Source of the DNA: an uncultured Verrucomicrobiae bacterium
Lineage (GTDB): Bacteria > Verrucomicrobiota > Verrucomicrobiia > Limisphaerales > J093
Direction: 5' to 3'
Assembly: GCA_937976685.1 (NCBI GenBank)
Contig: CALJWR010000275.1
Span: forward strand, 1-39,698
DNA length: 39,698 nt
Shown: piece by piece, positions 15,549 through 24,600 of the stretch
Position numbering within the stretch: the stretch's first letter is position 1
How the letters are laid out: each line of letters begins with the position of its first letter
Position numbers and translations under genes: made by a program
The notes under the pieces: generated by a model
Told to the model about the DNA's origin: nothing
The model's input: the letters and a program-made list of their open reading frames with translations, nothing else
Databases searched by the model: none

Positions 15549-16409
15549 ATGCGGTGGCGCACACCAGGTCCAGCCGAGCAGCATCGCCGGTGCGAGGCGA
15601 GGCTCGCGTGTTTTCCGGCAACGTCGCCCGGGGCTGCTGGCAGCAAATGGCCCGCGACCGGGGGCTTCACGCTCATTGAGCTCTTGGTGGTTATCGCGAT
15701 CATCGCAATTCTCGCCGGTCTGCTGCTGCCGGCCCTTTCGCGCGCGAAGGAAAAAGCCAACCGCATTGCGTGCCTCAACAACCTCAAACAGATGGGCATC
15801 GGCGCGGTGATGTACGCCGACGAGGATCGCCTCGGCTATTACACTCCGGCCGTATTCGACGGCGACGACAACCTCAACTGGCTCCACCCGGTTTTTCTGC
15901 CGTCGCTCAAGTCTTTTGTCTGCCCCAGCACCCGCAACTTCATCCCGACCAACCAGTCCAAGCACGAGGTCACCGGCGAACCGGGCCTGCGGTACCTGTT
16001 TCGGACGGCCGGCGGCAAGGCGAAGCTGCCCGGGTCCAGCTACGAGGTCTTCAGCTTCATGAACTTCAACGGCGGCACCACAACCGACCTGATGATCAAC
16101 GGCCAGACGCGGACCGTTCCGGGAGTCAAGAAGTCCATCAGCTCGGTGCAGACGCATGCCCACCGTTTCAACGCGTTCGGCCTCCAAGGCCAGATCGCGG
16201 GCCCGTCCCGCGTATGGTTGATCCTCGATGCGGACGAAAAGTACAGCGACGACCCCGACGTGCATCAGAACTACCCGGACCCGATTGACAACCACGGCGC
16301 GGACGGCGGCAACGTGCAGTTCTGCGACGGCCACGCCGAGTGGATCCCCCGCCCCAAGTACCTGTACAGCTTTGAAATGTCGCAAGACGAAAATCGCACC
16401 CGGCCCTGA
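15549..16409 (+). CDS. Type II secretion pseudopilin-like protein with H-X9-DG motif
   Basis: A 286-residue protein with a prepilin N-terminal cleavage/methylation signal: GG then [20 protein letters not shown], cleavage after Gly39 and Glu at mature position 5. The 39-residue leader from the ATG at 15549 is long; a GTG at 15528 would lengthen it more, and no shorter ATG start exists. After the pilin helix comes [22 protein letters not shown], the standard continuation in Verrucomicrobia/Planctomycetes pseudopilins. Near the end, [17 protein letters not shown] is the H-X9-DG signature (His, ten residues, DG). These proteins are abundant in this phylum and are thought to be minor pseudopilins or surface proteins. 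The next gene, 51 bases downstream, encodes a LamG/Calx-beta secreted protein, a possible cargo or partner. Confidence 0.9.
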   Translation: MRWRTPGPAEQHRRCEARLACFPATSPGAAGSKWPATGGFTLIELLVVIAIIAILAGLLLPALSRAKEKANRIACLNNLKQMGIGAVMYADEDRLGYYTPAVFDGDDNLNWLHPVFLPSLKSFVCPSTRNFIPTNQSKHEVTGEPGLRYLFRTAGGKAKLPGSSYEVFSFMNFNGGTTTDLMINGQTRTVPGVKKSISSVQTHAHRFNAFGLQGQIAGPSRVWLILDADEKYSDDPDVHQNYPDPIDNHGADGGNVQFCDGHAEWIPRPKYLYSFEMSQDENRTRP

Positions 16410-16460
16410 GCGACAGCTCCAGTGTTTCGCAAAACTCAACCCCAAAAAAACCAAGCAACC

Positions 16461-19103
16461 ATGAAACAACACCTGATCCTGGGATTGGTGGGTACCGTGC
16501 TCGGTCTGCCGGTGATCGCCCAGCCGGTCCTGTTTTCCGACAACTTCGACTCGGACACAGCCGCGCATTGGGACGTGCTCAACGGGTCCAACAGCGGCGT
16601 TCCCGATTTTACCGCCGAGTTCCACTACGACTACAGTCGCCTGGGCATTCCACCTGCGCCCAACTCGGTGGGCGGCACGACGCGGGGCGTGAAGTTCACC
16701 GTGAACAACAACGACGAAATAGCCGACACCGCTGCGGTGAATGCCTACCCCAAGGGCCGCTCCTTCTCCGGCGACTACGCCCTCCGGGTGGACATGTGGA
16801 TGGGCTACAACGGCCCGGCGTTCGGTGGGTCGGGCTCTACCGAGTTCGGCATCTTCGGCATCAATCACTCCGGCACCGTGGTAACCTGGGACAACGCCAA
16901 CCTGCCCTCCAGCGACGGCGTCTGGTACGCGGTGGCGGGCGAAGCCGGCGCCGCCGTGGACTACCGCGCCTACGAAGGCTCACCGTTCGGCCGGCCGGTC
17001 CTGCTCAACGTCTTCGAGGCTGAGATGCTCGACCGGGACAACAACGGCCAGCGCGAGAACGAGGTCAATCCCACGCAGCCGCTCACCTTTCCGCTCAAGG
17101 CGATCTTGCCCGCGCCGCCGGGCGAAACGCCCGGCGCGCCCGGCAAGCAATGGGTGGAGGTGGAAGTGCGTCAACGCGGCGGTGAGCTCACCTGGCTCAT
17201 CAACGGCTTCGTGATCGCCTCCCGGCAAAACGTCTCTGGCTTCGATGCCGGCAACATCATGATCGGTACGATGGACGTCTTCGCCTCGATCGCGAATCCG
17301 CGCGAGGAGAACTTCACCCTCTTCGACAACGTGCGCGTGGTGGACCTGACCGGCGTGCCGCCGCTGCCCGTGGTGGCCATCACCGCGAGCGAGGAGGAAT
17401 CCACGGCGGTCGAGTCCGGCGGGCAAACCTTGAAGTTCACGGTGACCCGCGCCGGAGGTGACTTTGCGCAGCCGCTGACGGTCAACCTGCGCGTCAGCGG
17501 TACCGCCACGCCGGGCGCCGATTACCCGACCCTGCCGGCCAGCGTGACCATCCCCCCCGGCCAGGAATCGGTCAGCACCGTGATTACTCCCAACGATGAT
17601 CTTTTCGGGGAACCGGATGAGACCATCGTCATCGCGCTGGCACCCGGCATCGGCAGCTACGAGGTGCGGGAAAACGTGGTGGTACAACTCACGATTCAAG
17701 ACGACGGCGACGTGCCGGTCGCCACCATCCGCGCGGATAAGTCGGTGGCCTACGAGCGCAACCCCGCCCGCATCGGCCGCTTTGCGATCGAATTGAACAC
17801 CCCGGCTTCAACCCCCATCACCGTGCCGCTCACCACGTCCGGCACGGCTGCCGGCGGCGTTCACTATCAGGCACTGCCCACCGCGGTGACCTTCCCCGCC
17901 GGCGAGACCTCGGTGTTGCTGACGGTGGTTCCCCGCGATGACAACGAGATCAATCCGGACCGCACCGTGGAAGTGACCATCGGCGCAGGTACTGGGTACG
18001 TGCTGGGCGACAACAAGGCGGCCAGTGTTTTGATTCGGAATGATGACCTGCCACCCGGGCAGGTCTTGTTCACGGAGGATTTCAATTCCAACCCCGCTGC
18101 CAACTGGGTGGTCAATCAGGGGCCCAGCGACGGTGTGGCCGATTTCTTCTTCGACTACTCGACGGTTGGCGTGCCACCCGCACCGGGAACCAGCGCGCCC
18201 ACGCGCGGCCTCAAGCTTCAGGCCAACCTCACCTCCGGCGTGTTCGGTGGCCTGAGTGTTTCCCCGGTCGGTCAGTCGTTCTCCGACAACTACCGGCTCC
18301 GGTTCGACCTTTGGCAGAACTTCAACGGACCGTTCCCGGACGGGGGACCCGGCTCGACCCAAATCGCCGGCGCGGGCATCGGAACGGCGGGCACCAGTCC
18401 GCAATGGCCGGGGGGCACGCAGGACAGCTTGTGGTTCGCGGCCACGGGGGATGGCGGCTCCGGGGTGGATTACCGGGCTTACTCGCCGGCAGCCCCAACC
18501 GGCTACACCGAGGCCAGCGGCATCTTCGCGGCCAACGCTCGCGACAACGGCAATCCGTACTACGCTGAACTGGGCCGGGAAACCGCTCCCGACAATCAAT
18601 TGGCGCTCTTCCCCTCCCAGACCGGTGCCACTTACCCGGGGACCATGGGCATGCAGTGGCGCGACGTGGTCATCACCAAACAGGGCAACACCGTCACCTG
18701 GCACGTGGACGGATTGTTGATCGCGACCGTGGACGTCAGCACCATCAACTTCGGCGGCGGCAACATCCTCTTCATGCACTCGGACATCAACGCCGGCAGT
18801 TCGGCCGACCCGCTCGCACCCGACCTTGCCTTCAGTCTGGTGGACAACGTGCGCGTCGAACTACTCCCCGCCGGCCCGGCCGAACCGGCCACGATCACCA
18901 ACATCGCGGTGAGCGGTGGCACAGTGACCCTCACCTTCACGGCGCCGGGCGGTGCTCCGGGCGACTTCGCGGTCGTTGGCGGCGCAGCGGTGAACGGGCC
19001 TTACGCGCCCGAGGTTGCTACCATCGCCAGCACGGGAGCCAACACGTTCCAAGCTGTCCTGCCCGCGGCGGGGGCCACGCGGTTCTACCAGATCACGCGC
19101 TAA
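16461..19103 (+). CDS. Large secreted protein: two LamG-like modules flanking two Calx-beta domains
   Basis: An 880-residue exported protein. Signal peptide MKQHLILGLVGTVLGLPVIA (cleavage near residue 20). Module order: LamG/concanavalin-like domain about 25-300 (DNFDSDTAAHWDVLNG, TRGVKFTVN, WVEVEVRQRGGELTWLING); Calx-beta domain about 305-415 (VAITASEEESTAVESGG, GTATPGADYPTLPASVTIPPG); second Calx-beta about 415-525 (SGTAAGGVHYQALPTAVTFPAG); second LamG-like domain about 530-800 (EDFNSNPAANWVVNQGPSDG, WRDVVITKQGNTVTWHVDG); and a C-terminal Ig-like tail ending FYQITR, typical of verrucomicrobial secreted proteins. Calx-beta domains usually bind calcium through Asp/Glu clusters. A carbohydrate- or surface-binding role is inferred. 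It lies 51 bases after the pseudopilin gene, on the same transcript by spacing. Confidence 0.85.
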   Translation: MKQHLILGLVGTVLGLPVIAQPVLFSDNFDSDTAAHWDVLNGSNSGVPDFTAEFHYDYSRLGIPPAPNSVGGTTRGVKFTVNNNDEIADTAAVNAYPKGRSFSGDYALRVDMWMGYNGPAFGGSGSTEFGIFGINHSGTVVTWDNANLPSSDGVWYAVAGEAGAAVDYRAYEGSPFGRPVLLNVFEAEMLDRDNNGQRENEVNPTQPLTFPLKAILPAPPGETPGAPGKQWVEVEVRQRGGELTWLINGFVIASRQNVSGFDAGNIMIGTMDVFASIANPREENFTLFDNVRVVDLTGVPPLPVVAITASEEESTAVESGGQTLKFTVTRAGGDFAQPLTVNLRVSGTATPGADYPTLPASVTIPPGQESVSTVITPNDDLFGEPDETIVIALAPGIGSYEVRENVVVQLTIQDDGDVPVATIRADKSVAYERNPARIGRFAIELNTPASTPITVPLTTSGTAAGGVHYQALPTAVTFPAGETSVLLTVVPRDDNEINPDRTVEVTIGAGTGYVLGDNKAASVLIRNDDLPPGQVLFTEDFNSNPAANWVVNQGPSDGVADFFFDYSTVGVPPAPGTSAPTRGLKLQANLTSGVFGGLSVSPVGQSFSDNYRLRFDLWQNFNGPFPDGGPGSTQIAGAGIGTAGTSPQWPGGTQDSLWFAATGDGGSGVDYRAYSPAAPTGYTEASGIFAANARDNGNPYYAELGRETAPDNQLALFPSQTGATYPGTMGMQWRDVVITKQGNTVTWHVDGLLIATVDVSTINFGGGNILFMHSDINAGSSADPLAPDLAFSLVDNVRVELLPAGPAEPATITNIAVSGGTVTLTFTAPGGAPGDFAVVGGAAVNGPYAPEVATIASTGANTFQAVLPAAGATRFYQITR

Positions 19104-19122
19104 CCAACCCACGAACCCGATC

Positions 19123-19160
19123 AACCCGCCGGGGCTGGCCGCGCGCTGGCTCCGGCGGTT
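19123..19160 (+). terminator. Possible terminator hairpin after the LamG/Calx-beta gene
   Basis: CCGCCGG (19126-19132) pairs with CCGGCGG (19152-19158), extended past a one-base bulge by AA/TT, with a 19-base loop. It starts about 20 bases past the stop. No T-run follows, so the intrinsic terminator call is weak. Confidence 0.3.
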
Positions 19161-19291
19161 GGTCTTGGCTCGATCGCTGACGGCCCGCAGACGCGCCGGC
19201 GAGTCGAGCCCTGCGCGAATTTTCGCATCCGTCACTTGCTCCCGAACGGTTGGGGGCGACAATGCCCTGACACTAACTGAACCATCCAACC

Positions 19292-20191
19292 ATGCCTGTA
19301 ATCTTCGACTCCCGCCTGGGCCGCCGCGACTTCCTCAAGCTCTCGTCGCTGGCGAGTGCCGCGCTCGTTTTGAACGCCGGCCGCGCCACTGCTTCCGCGC
19401 CGGCCTCCGGACAACCGGAGTTTCATCTGGCGTTGCTGTCCGACACTCACGTCCCCGGCGACCGTTTGAACGGACATCGCGGTTTCAATCCCTGGGAGAA
19501 CCTCCGCACGGTGGCAACGCAGGTGGTCGCCGCCCGGCCGGAGGGAGTGATCCTTTGCGGTGACGCCGCCCGGCTGGACGGACAAGTGGCGGATTACGAA
19601 GAGCTGAAGGCCCTGCTCGAACCCGTGGCCGCCGTCGCGCCGGTGTACATCGCCCTCGGCAACCACGACGATCGGGCAAACTTTCGCAAGGTGTTCACCG
19701 CCCACCCCGGGACTCTGGCCGACGTCGGCGGCAAGCACATCACCGTGGTCGAACATCCGGCGGTTCGACTCATCGTTCTCGACTCGTTGATGAACGTAAA
19801 TCAGACACCCGGCTTGCTCGGGCGCGCTCAGCGGATGTGGCTGACCACCGAATTGCCGAAACTGGCGGACCGCCCGGCGGTTTTGTTCGTTCACCACACG
19901 CTCGGGGACGGGGACGGAGAACTGCTCGATGCGGAGCGCCTGTTCACCGTCGTCGCCCCGCACCCGCACGTGAAGGCCATCTTCTTCGGCCACTCGCACG
20001 TGTGGGCGACCTTCCGGCGCGACCGCTTGCACCTGATCAACCTGCCGGCGGTGGGCTACAACTTCAGCGACCAACAACCGGTGGGCTGGGTGGACGCCCG
20101 GTTCCGGCCCGACGGTGTCGCCCTCACGCTGCGGGCGTTTGCCGGCAACCGGAACGGGGATGGCCAGACCGCTTTCTTTGCCTGGACCTGA
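19292..20191 (+). CDS. Tat-exported calcineurin-like metallophosphoesterase
   Basis: A 299-residue protein of the calcineurin-like phosphoesterase superfamily, closest in pattern to CpdA/class III phosphodiesterases and related secreted phosphatases. A twin-arginine signal, LGRRDFLKLSSLASAALVL, occupies residues 10-28, so it is exported folded, with metals loaded. The metal ligand motifs run in order: SDTHVPGD (Asp, His), ILCGDAARLDG (Asp), LGNHDDR (Asn, His), FVHHTLG (His) and FFGHSHVW (His, His). It carries a two-metal (Fe/Mn/Zn) site hydrolysing phosphate mono- or diesters; the substrate is not evident. The ATG at 19292 gives the Tat signal directly. Its 3' end leads straight into the aldehyde dehydrogenase gene (45 bases), suggesting co-transcription. 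Confidence 0.88.
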   Translation: MPVIFDSRLGRRDFLKLSSLASAALVLNAGRATASAPASGQPEFHLALLSDTHVPGDRLNGHRGFNPWENLRTVATQVVAARPEGVILCGDAARLDGQVADYEELKALLEPVAAVAPVYIALGNHDDRANFRKVFTAHPGTLADVGGKHITVVEHPAVRLIVLDSLMNVNQTPGLLGRAQRMWLTTELPKLADRPAVLFVHHTLGDGDGELLDAERLFTVVAPHPHVKAIFFGHSHVWATFRRDRLHLINLPAVGYNFSDQQPVGWVDARFRPDGVALTLRAFAGNRNGDGQTAFFAWT

Positions 20192-20235
20192 GCCGGGCGG
20201 TTGACGACGCGCTCCCGCCGAAGGACTTTGCCGGC

Positions 20236-21672
20236 GTGGACGCCCACAAGCCGGGTTCAACCATCAACGAGCTGCGCGATCTGTTCGACCGCCAGCGCGC
20301 GGCGTTCGAGCGCGAGCCCTTCCCCGACCTCCGCACGCGGCGTGACCGGGTCGGGCGAATCCTCGCGCTGACACTTGAACACGAATCCGACCTGGTGGCC
20401 GCCATCTCGCGGGATTTCGGGCATCGCTGCGCCCAGGAGACGCGGCTGGCGGAGTTGTTTATCGTCATTACGGCGGCGCGGACCGCGCTGCGGCGTCTCC
20501 CACGCTGGATGCACCCCACGCGCGTGGCCACTCCCGTGAACCTGCTGCCGGGGCGCAGCGAGCTGCGGCCGCAACCGCTCGGCGTGGTGGGCATTATCAG
20601 CCCGTGGAACTATCCGTACCAACTCGCCATGCTCCCCGCGCTGGGCGCGCTCGCCGCGGGCGACCGCGCGCTCCTGAAGCCCTCCGAGTTGACGCCGACC
20701 TTCTCCGCCCTGCTGCGCGAGTTGGTCGCCCGGCGCTTCAGTGAGGAGGAGTTTGCCGTCGTGCTGGGCGACGCGGCGGTGGGCCGGGCCTTCGCCGAAT
20801 TGCCCTGGGACCACCTGTTCTTCACCGGCTCCACGGCGGTTGGCCGGCAAGTGGCGCTCGCCGCCGCCGCGAATCTCACGCCCGTCACCCTCGAACTCGG
20901 CGGCAAATCGCCTGCCCTCTTCGCGCCGAATGCGGACTTCGCGCTGACCTTGCCCCGTCTGGCGGCCGGCAAACTGCTCAACGCGGGCCAGACGTGCATC
21001 GCGCCTGATTACGCGCTGGTGCCGGCGGCGCGGCGCGAAGCATGGGTGGCCGGACTCAAAGCGGCGGTGGCCTCGCTCTATCCGACCATCGCGGGCAACC
21101 CGGATTACACGGCCATCATCAGCGAGCGCCATTTTCAGCGGCTCACGGGACTGGTGGAGGACGCCCGCGAGCGCGGCGCGACGGTCGTGGACTTGCGTCC
21201 CCCCGGTGACGCCCCCGACGCGGGCCGGCGCCGCTTTGCGCCAACACTGCTGCTCAATGTCAGCGCCGAGATGGCCGTCATGCGGGAGGAGATCTTCGGC
21301 CCGCTGTTGCCGGTGGAGACCTACGAATCCCTTGAGGAAGCCATCCGGCGGGTCAACTCGCGCCCGCGCCCGCTGGCCCTGTATTTCTTCGGTGAACGCC
21401 CGGCGGACCGGGAGCGGGTGTTGCGGGAAACGATCGCGGGCGGGGTGACGGTCAACGACACGCTCTGGCACGTCGTGAACGAGGAATTGCCGTTCGGCGG
21501 GGTGGGACCATCTGGCCAGGGTTGGTACCACGGCGAGCATTCGTTCCGCCGTTTCAGCCACTTCAAACCCGTCTTTTACCAGTCGCGCTGGGCAACCGGA
21601 AAATTCCTTTGGCCGCCCTACGGCGCGCGCTTCGACCGGATTTTCGGCTGGATCAAACGTCTCAGCCGCTAA
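20236..21672 (+). CDS. Aldehyde dehydrogenase, coniferyl aldehyde dehydrogenase-like
   Basis: A cytosolic NAD(P)-dependent oxidation of an aldehyde to an acid; 478 residues from the GTG at 20236. The frame is open further upstream, but that part overlaps the phosphoesterase gene in another frame and is not protein-like. Motifs: GVVGIISPWNYPYQL (cofactor site), KPSELTPT, FFTGSTAVGR, the catalytic Glu in VTLELGGKSPALF and the nucleophilic Cys in LNAGQTCIAPDYAL. Then come EEIFGPLLPVETY and ELPFGGVGPSGQGWYHG. The shape of the C-terminal half (NPDYTAIISERHFQRL, HSFRRFSHFKPVFYQ) matches the CalB/coniferyl-aldehyde group of class 3-like dehydrogenases. The actual substrate is unknown. The stop codon overlaps that of the opposite-strand oxidoreductase by four bases (CTAA). 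Confidence 0.9.
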   Translation: MDAHKPGSTINELRDLFDRQRAAFEREPFPDLRTRRDRVGRILALTLEHESDLVAAISRDFGHRCAQETRLAELFIVITAARTALRRLPRWMHPTRVATPVNLLPGRSELRPQPLGVVGIISPWNYPYQLAMLPALGALAAGDRALLKPSELTPTFSALLRELVARRFSEEEFAVVLGDAAVGRAFAELPWDHLFFTGSTAVGRQVALAAAANLTPVTLELGGKSPALFAPNADFALTLPRLAAGKLLNAGQTCIAPDYALVPAARREAWVAGLKAAVASLYPTIAGNPDYTAIISERHFQRLTGLVEDARERGATVVDLRPPGDAPDAGRRRFAPTLLLNVSAEMAVMREEIFGPLLPVETYESLEEAIRRVNSRPRPLALYFFGERPADRERVLRETIAGGVTVNDTLWHVVNEELPFGGVGPSGQGWYHGEHSFRRFSHFKPVFYQSRWATGKFLWPPYGARFDRIFGWIKRLSR

Positions 21673-23090
21673 AATCCGCCCACGTTCCAGCCCGCGCGGT
21701 ACTGCCGGCTTACGAGCTTGGTCGCCTCGGCGTGATTCGGAAACTTCAGGGCGTGGCCGTCCCACTCGAGCTTGGTCCCGGGCACCCGCATGGCGATGGT
21801 GCCAACCAGGATCGCTTCGGTCATGGGCCCCGCTTGGGCGAAATGCGATTCCGTCCTCGGCCCGCCCAGGCAGGCATCGGCGAAATGATGGTAGTGATTG
21901 CGGTTCTCGAACTTGGGCCGGGTGACACTTTTGAACTTTTCCTCGGGCAGCAGCAGCGGCGTGCTGCCCAAAGGATTGAGTAACGCGCCCTCCTCGCCGA
22001 CCACCATCGCCGACTCGGTGGGATAGTCTTCCAGCGAATACAGCGCGCGGATTTCCCGGGGTGCCCAGAACTCGCCATCAAACCACTCGACCGGTAATTC
22101 CGGGCCCGCGGTCAATTCGTTCCCAGGAAAGACCCACGTGATGTGGTTGGCCTGCGGCCACGTGTCAGCGCGGCGTTCCGCCGAAGCCGTCCAACTCTCG
22201 TCTGCGCGGCCAATCACCGACTTCGGAGTGCCCAGTCCCAGCCCCTTCCACACGGCATCGAAAATGTGGCACCCAATGTCGCCCGACCAGCCGGTGCCGA
22301 AGTCGAGCCACGCCCGCCACTTCACGGGGTGGTAAATGTCCGGCGCGTAGCCGCGCGTCGGCGCGGTGCCGAGCCAGCGCTCCCAGTCGAGCCACTCTGG
22401 GGGCGGCTGCGACTGCGCCGGGCGCGGACCTTTCAACCGGTACGCTTCCACCGCGCCGGGGCGATTGGCACTCAGGTACAGGTGTTTGACTTTGCCGATC
22501 ACCCCCGCGCGCAACCACTGCACCACCGTGCGGTCACCGGCGCCGGACGCGAGCTGGGTTCCGAGTTGCGTCACAACCTTTTTTTCCGCGGCCGCCGTGG
22601 TGAGCGCGCGAACCTCGGCGACGTCGTGACACATTGGCTTCTGGCAATACACATGTTTGCCGCGCTGGATTGCCGACCACGAAATCGCGAAGTGCATGTG
22701 GTCGGGCACGGTGACGTTGACCGAGTCAATCCGGTCACTCTCCTGCTTCAGCAACTCACGCCAGTCACGGTAGGTGCGCGCGCCGGGAACGGCCTCAGCG
22801 GCCTTTTTGAGTGCGTTCGCGTCCACATCGCAGAGGGCGACTACCTGCGTACGCGGGTGTTGTTGGAAGTTCTGCAGGTCCACCCAGCCCATGCCACCGA
22901 CACCAATGCACGCGTGATTCAGCTTGCCATTGGGTGACACCGCCGCCCAGCCGCTCCGGCCGAGGAACGGCCCGGCAGCGGCGGCGAACCCCAGGGATTG
23001 CAAGAAACGCCGTCGCGGCAAGATGGCGCGCTGTCGCGACGCGAGCACTGGAACTGCCTGTGGGATGCGGGGATCGGAAGGAATGGACAT
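21669..23090 (-). CDS. Tat-exported Gfo/Idh/MocA family oxidoreductase
   Basis: A 473-residue NAD(P)-dependent oxidoreductase of the Gfo/Idh/MocA family, of the exported type abundant in Planctomycetes and Verrucomicrobia. A twin-arginine signal, PRRRFLQSLGFAAAAGPFLG, lies at about residues 25-45. The Rossmann motif is ACIGVGGMGWVDL, followed by VVALCDVDANALKKAAE. The EKP catalytic/cofactor motif appears as YCQKPMCHDVAE (Lys kept, Gln replacing Glu), a common variant in this subfamily. The C-terminal part holds WLDFGTGWSGDIGCHIFD, in which Asp and His match the sugar-binding or catalytic positions. The substrate is likely a sugar or inositol derivative. The ATG at 23090 is chosen because it precedes the Tat signal with a normal n-region; the open frame to 23177 is not protein-like. 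Confidence 0.9.
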   Translation of the reverse strand: MSIPSDPRIPQAVPVLASRQRAILPRRRFLQSLGFAAAAGPFLGRSGWAAVSPNGKLNHACIGVGGMGWVDLQNFQQHPRTQVVALCDVDANALKKAAEAVPGARTYRDWRELLKQESDRIDSVNVTVPDHMHFAISWSAIQRGKHVYCQKPMCHDVAEVRALTTAAAEKKVVTQLGTQLASGAGDRTVVQWLRAGVIGKVKHLYLSANRPGAVEAYRLKGPRPAQSQPPPEWLDWERWLGTAPTRGYAPDIYHPVKWRAWLDFGTGWSGDIGCHIFDAVWKGLGLGTPKSVIGRADESWTASAERRADTWPQANHITWVFPGNELTAGPELPVEWFDGEFWAPREIRALYSLEDYPTESAMVVGEEGALLNPLGSTPLLLPEEKFKSVTRPKFENRNHYHHFADACLGGPRTESHFAQAGPMTEAILVGTIAMRVPGTKLEWDGHALKFPNHAEATKLVSRQYRAGWNVGGF

Positions 23091-23189
23091 GAGTGCTCTC
23101 GTAACAGAGGCCGTGCGCGTGACAAGGACAAACCACCGGCCAGCGGACCCGTGATCTACCGGCTCAAGGCAGCCCAAGGCGCATTTGGG

Positions 23190-23960
23190 CAGGGCTGGCC
23201 GGCCTCGATCCGGACACGCTGGCCGCCGCCCCGGCGCAGGAGCTCCTCCGCGTGGAGGAACGCGCCGTGCCGCGTGACTGGCTGAGCCGCTGGACCGCCG
23301 CCGGTGGGCGGCTGTACGCCGGCCGCATGGTGGCCCTCAAGGGCGATCCCATCTGGACGAGGATCTCGCGCTTCGGCGTGCCTTGGCCGCCCTACGACTT
23401 CGGCAGTGGCATGGGCGTGGAGGATGTCCTCCGCGAGGAGGCCGAAGCGCTGGGCGTGTTACGCCCAGGCCAGGAGGTGCCCCCCACGTCCGCGGAAGAC
23501 TTCAACGCGCGGGCGGAGGCGGAACTCGCCGGCCTCGGACCGGAACTCCGGGACGCTCTCAAGAGCCTGTTCGGTCCCCAGATCCACGTTGACGGGGACC
23601 GCGTGCGGTGGAACGTTGCCGCGTCATCCTATGAATCCGAATACCATGATCTCCGGCAAATGGCTCGATCCGTCTTCGCCCGAAGCGAAAGCATCCTGGG
23701 AGGATTGGGACGACGAGTACTGCTGCCCGAAGTGGACCGCGGCGCGGCTGCAGCGATTGGCGAGCGCGAAATCCGGGAAGCTGCCGTCCAGATCGCCGCT
23801 GTTGCCACCGGGCGAAAGCCCCTCTACCACGAACACTACGGCCTGAGCCAAGCGGCGGCCGAGCAGGTCGCCCGAGAATTGCAGCGGGGCCTGCCACCGC
23901 GCGTGCTGGCTCGCGCGGACCACGGACACCTGTTCGTCTATCACCCGCGGGCGCCGATCA
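23190..23960 (+). pseudogene. Orphan fragment of a Mu-like phage minor head/virion morphogenesis protein
   Basis: The reading frame starting near 23190 (AGLDPDTLAAAPAQELL) and continuing in one frame to a stop at 24100 has the composition of a phage structural gene. The stretch GRMVALKGDPIWTRISRFGVPWPPYDFGSGMGVEDVLREEAEALG is, in my recognition, typical of the C-terminal half of minor head proteins from Mu-like prophages in this phylum. The N-terminal half and the usual C-terminal HPNCRC-type motif are missing. No ATG start gives a full protein (the first candidates are GTG codons near 23252), and the last ~100 bases run antisense over the end of the LpoB gene. No other phage gene is nearby. 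I therefore call a decayed prophage remnant; a single-base slip near 23195 may separate it from an upstream piece (IYRLKAAQGAFGQG) in another frame. Confidence 0.6.
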
Positions 23961-24006
23961 TGGCGACCGCCCTGCCGCCGCCAACGGACGGTCTTCTGCT
24001 GCCAGC

Positions 24007-24585
24007 TCAGAACCCGATGCTAGGCCGGCGCCCCTGTTTCACGATGGTCTTCTCGTCCTCCCAGACCGCAATGCCGTCGCGGGAACTGAGCGAAAGTTGA
24101 AACACAAAGGCCGACTGGCGCTTGTTCCCCTCGGTGATCCGGTCCTCGATGATCTTGCCCGCGAGGGTGTAGTCCGGCGCGCGGTTGCCGACCTGGTACC
24201 GGGCGGCCAGCGGATCTTCCGGTTCGTCTGCGAGGCTGATGGTGGTGGAGGTCACCACCTTGCCCGTTTTCAGTAGAGCGACCCGCATCTTCTTGACGAG
24301 CAGATCGGTGTCAATCTGGCTGCCGGTGCTGTTTTGAATCCGGCTGATGGCCAGCAATGCCGGGGTGCCGGGCACGCCGCTGCGGAGCAGGCCTGGGTTG
24401 ATCTGGGCCTCGATCAACGAGTTGACCATCGTGTCCGCCGCATTGGCGAAATCCTGGATGTTGATCTGGGAGGTCGTCGTCATGAGCCGGGAACTGCTCG
24501 GCTCGACGTACGTGGTTTTGCTGGCGCAACCGGCGGTCAAAAAGACCGCCAGCACGGCGAGGGAGGGCAACAGGGATCGTTTCAT
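24007..24585 (-). CDS. LpoB-like penicillin-binding-protein activator lipoprotein
   Basis: A 192-residue lipoprotein: signal peptide with lipobox LTAGC (Cys at about residue 20). The mature part matches the LpoB/YcfM fold: TSQINIQDFANAADTMVNSLI, LLAISRIQNSTGSQIDTDLLVKKMRVALLKTGKV, then YTLAGKIIEDRI and a terminal AFVFQLSLSSRDGIAVWEDEKTIVKQG. In E. coli LpoB is an outer-membrane lipoprotein that reaches through the peptidoglycan to activate PBP1b. It is the last of three same-strand lipoprotein genes, 15 bases after the YcfL-like gene, a neighbourhood known from gammaproteobacteria. Whether this organism has a matching PBP1b-type partner cannot be seen here. Confidence 0.87.
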   Translation of the reverse strand: MKRSLLPSLAVLAVFLTAGCASKTTYVEPSSSRLMTTTSQINIQDFANAADTMVNSLIEAQINPGLLRSGVPGTPALLAISRIQNSTGSQIDTDLLVKKMRVALLKTGKVVTSTTISLADEPEDPLAARYQVGNRAPDYTLAGKIIEDRITEGNKRQSAFVFQLSLSSRDGIAVWEDEKTIVKQGRRPSIGF

Positions 24586-24600
24586 GATGGAGCAGCTTGG

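Noticed and set aside
19837-20235. In-frame upstream extension of the aldehyde dehydrogenase
   Set aside because: It overlaps the metallophosphoesterase gene in another frame, whose catalytic motifs are intact there.
20257-21765. 502-codon open frame antisense to the aldehyde dehydrogenase gene
   Set aside because: Low-complexity Arg/Gly/Glu translation, no start context, and it fully covers a gene with all ALDH motifs.
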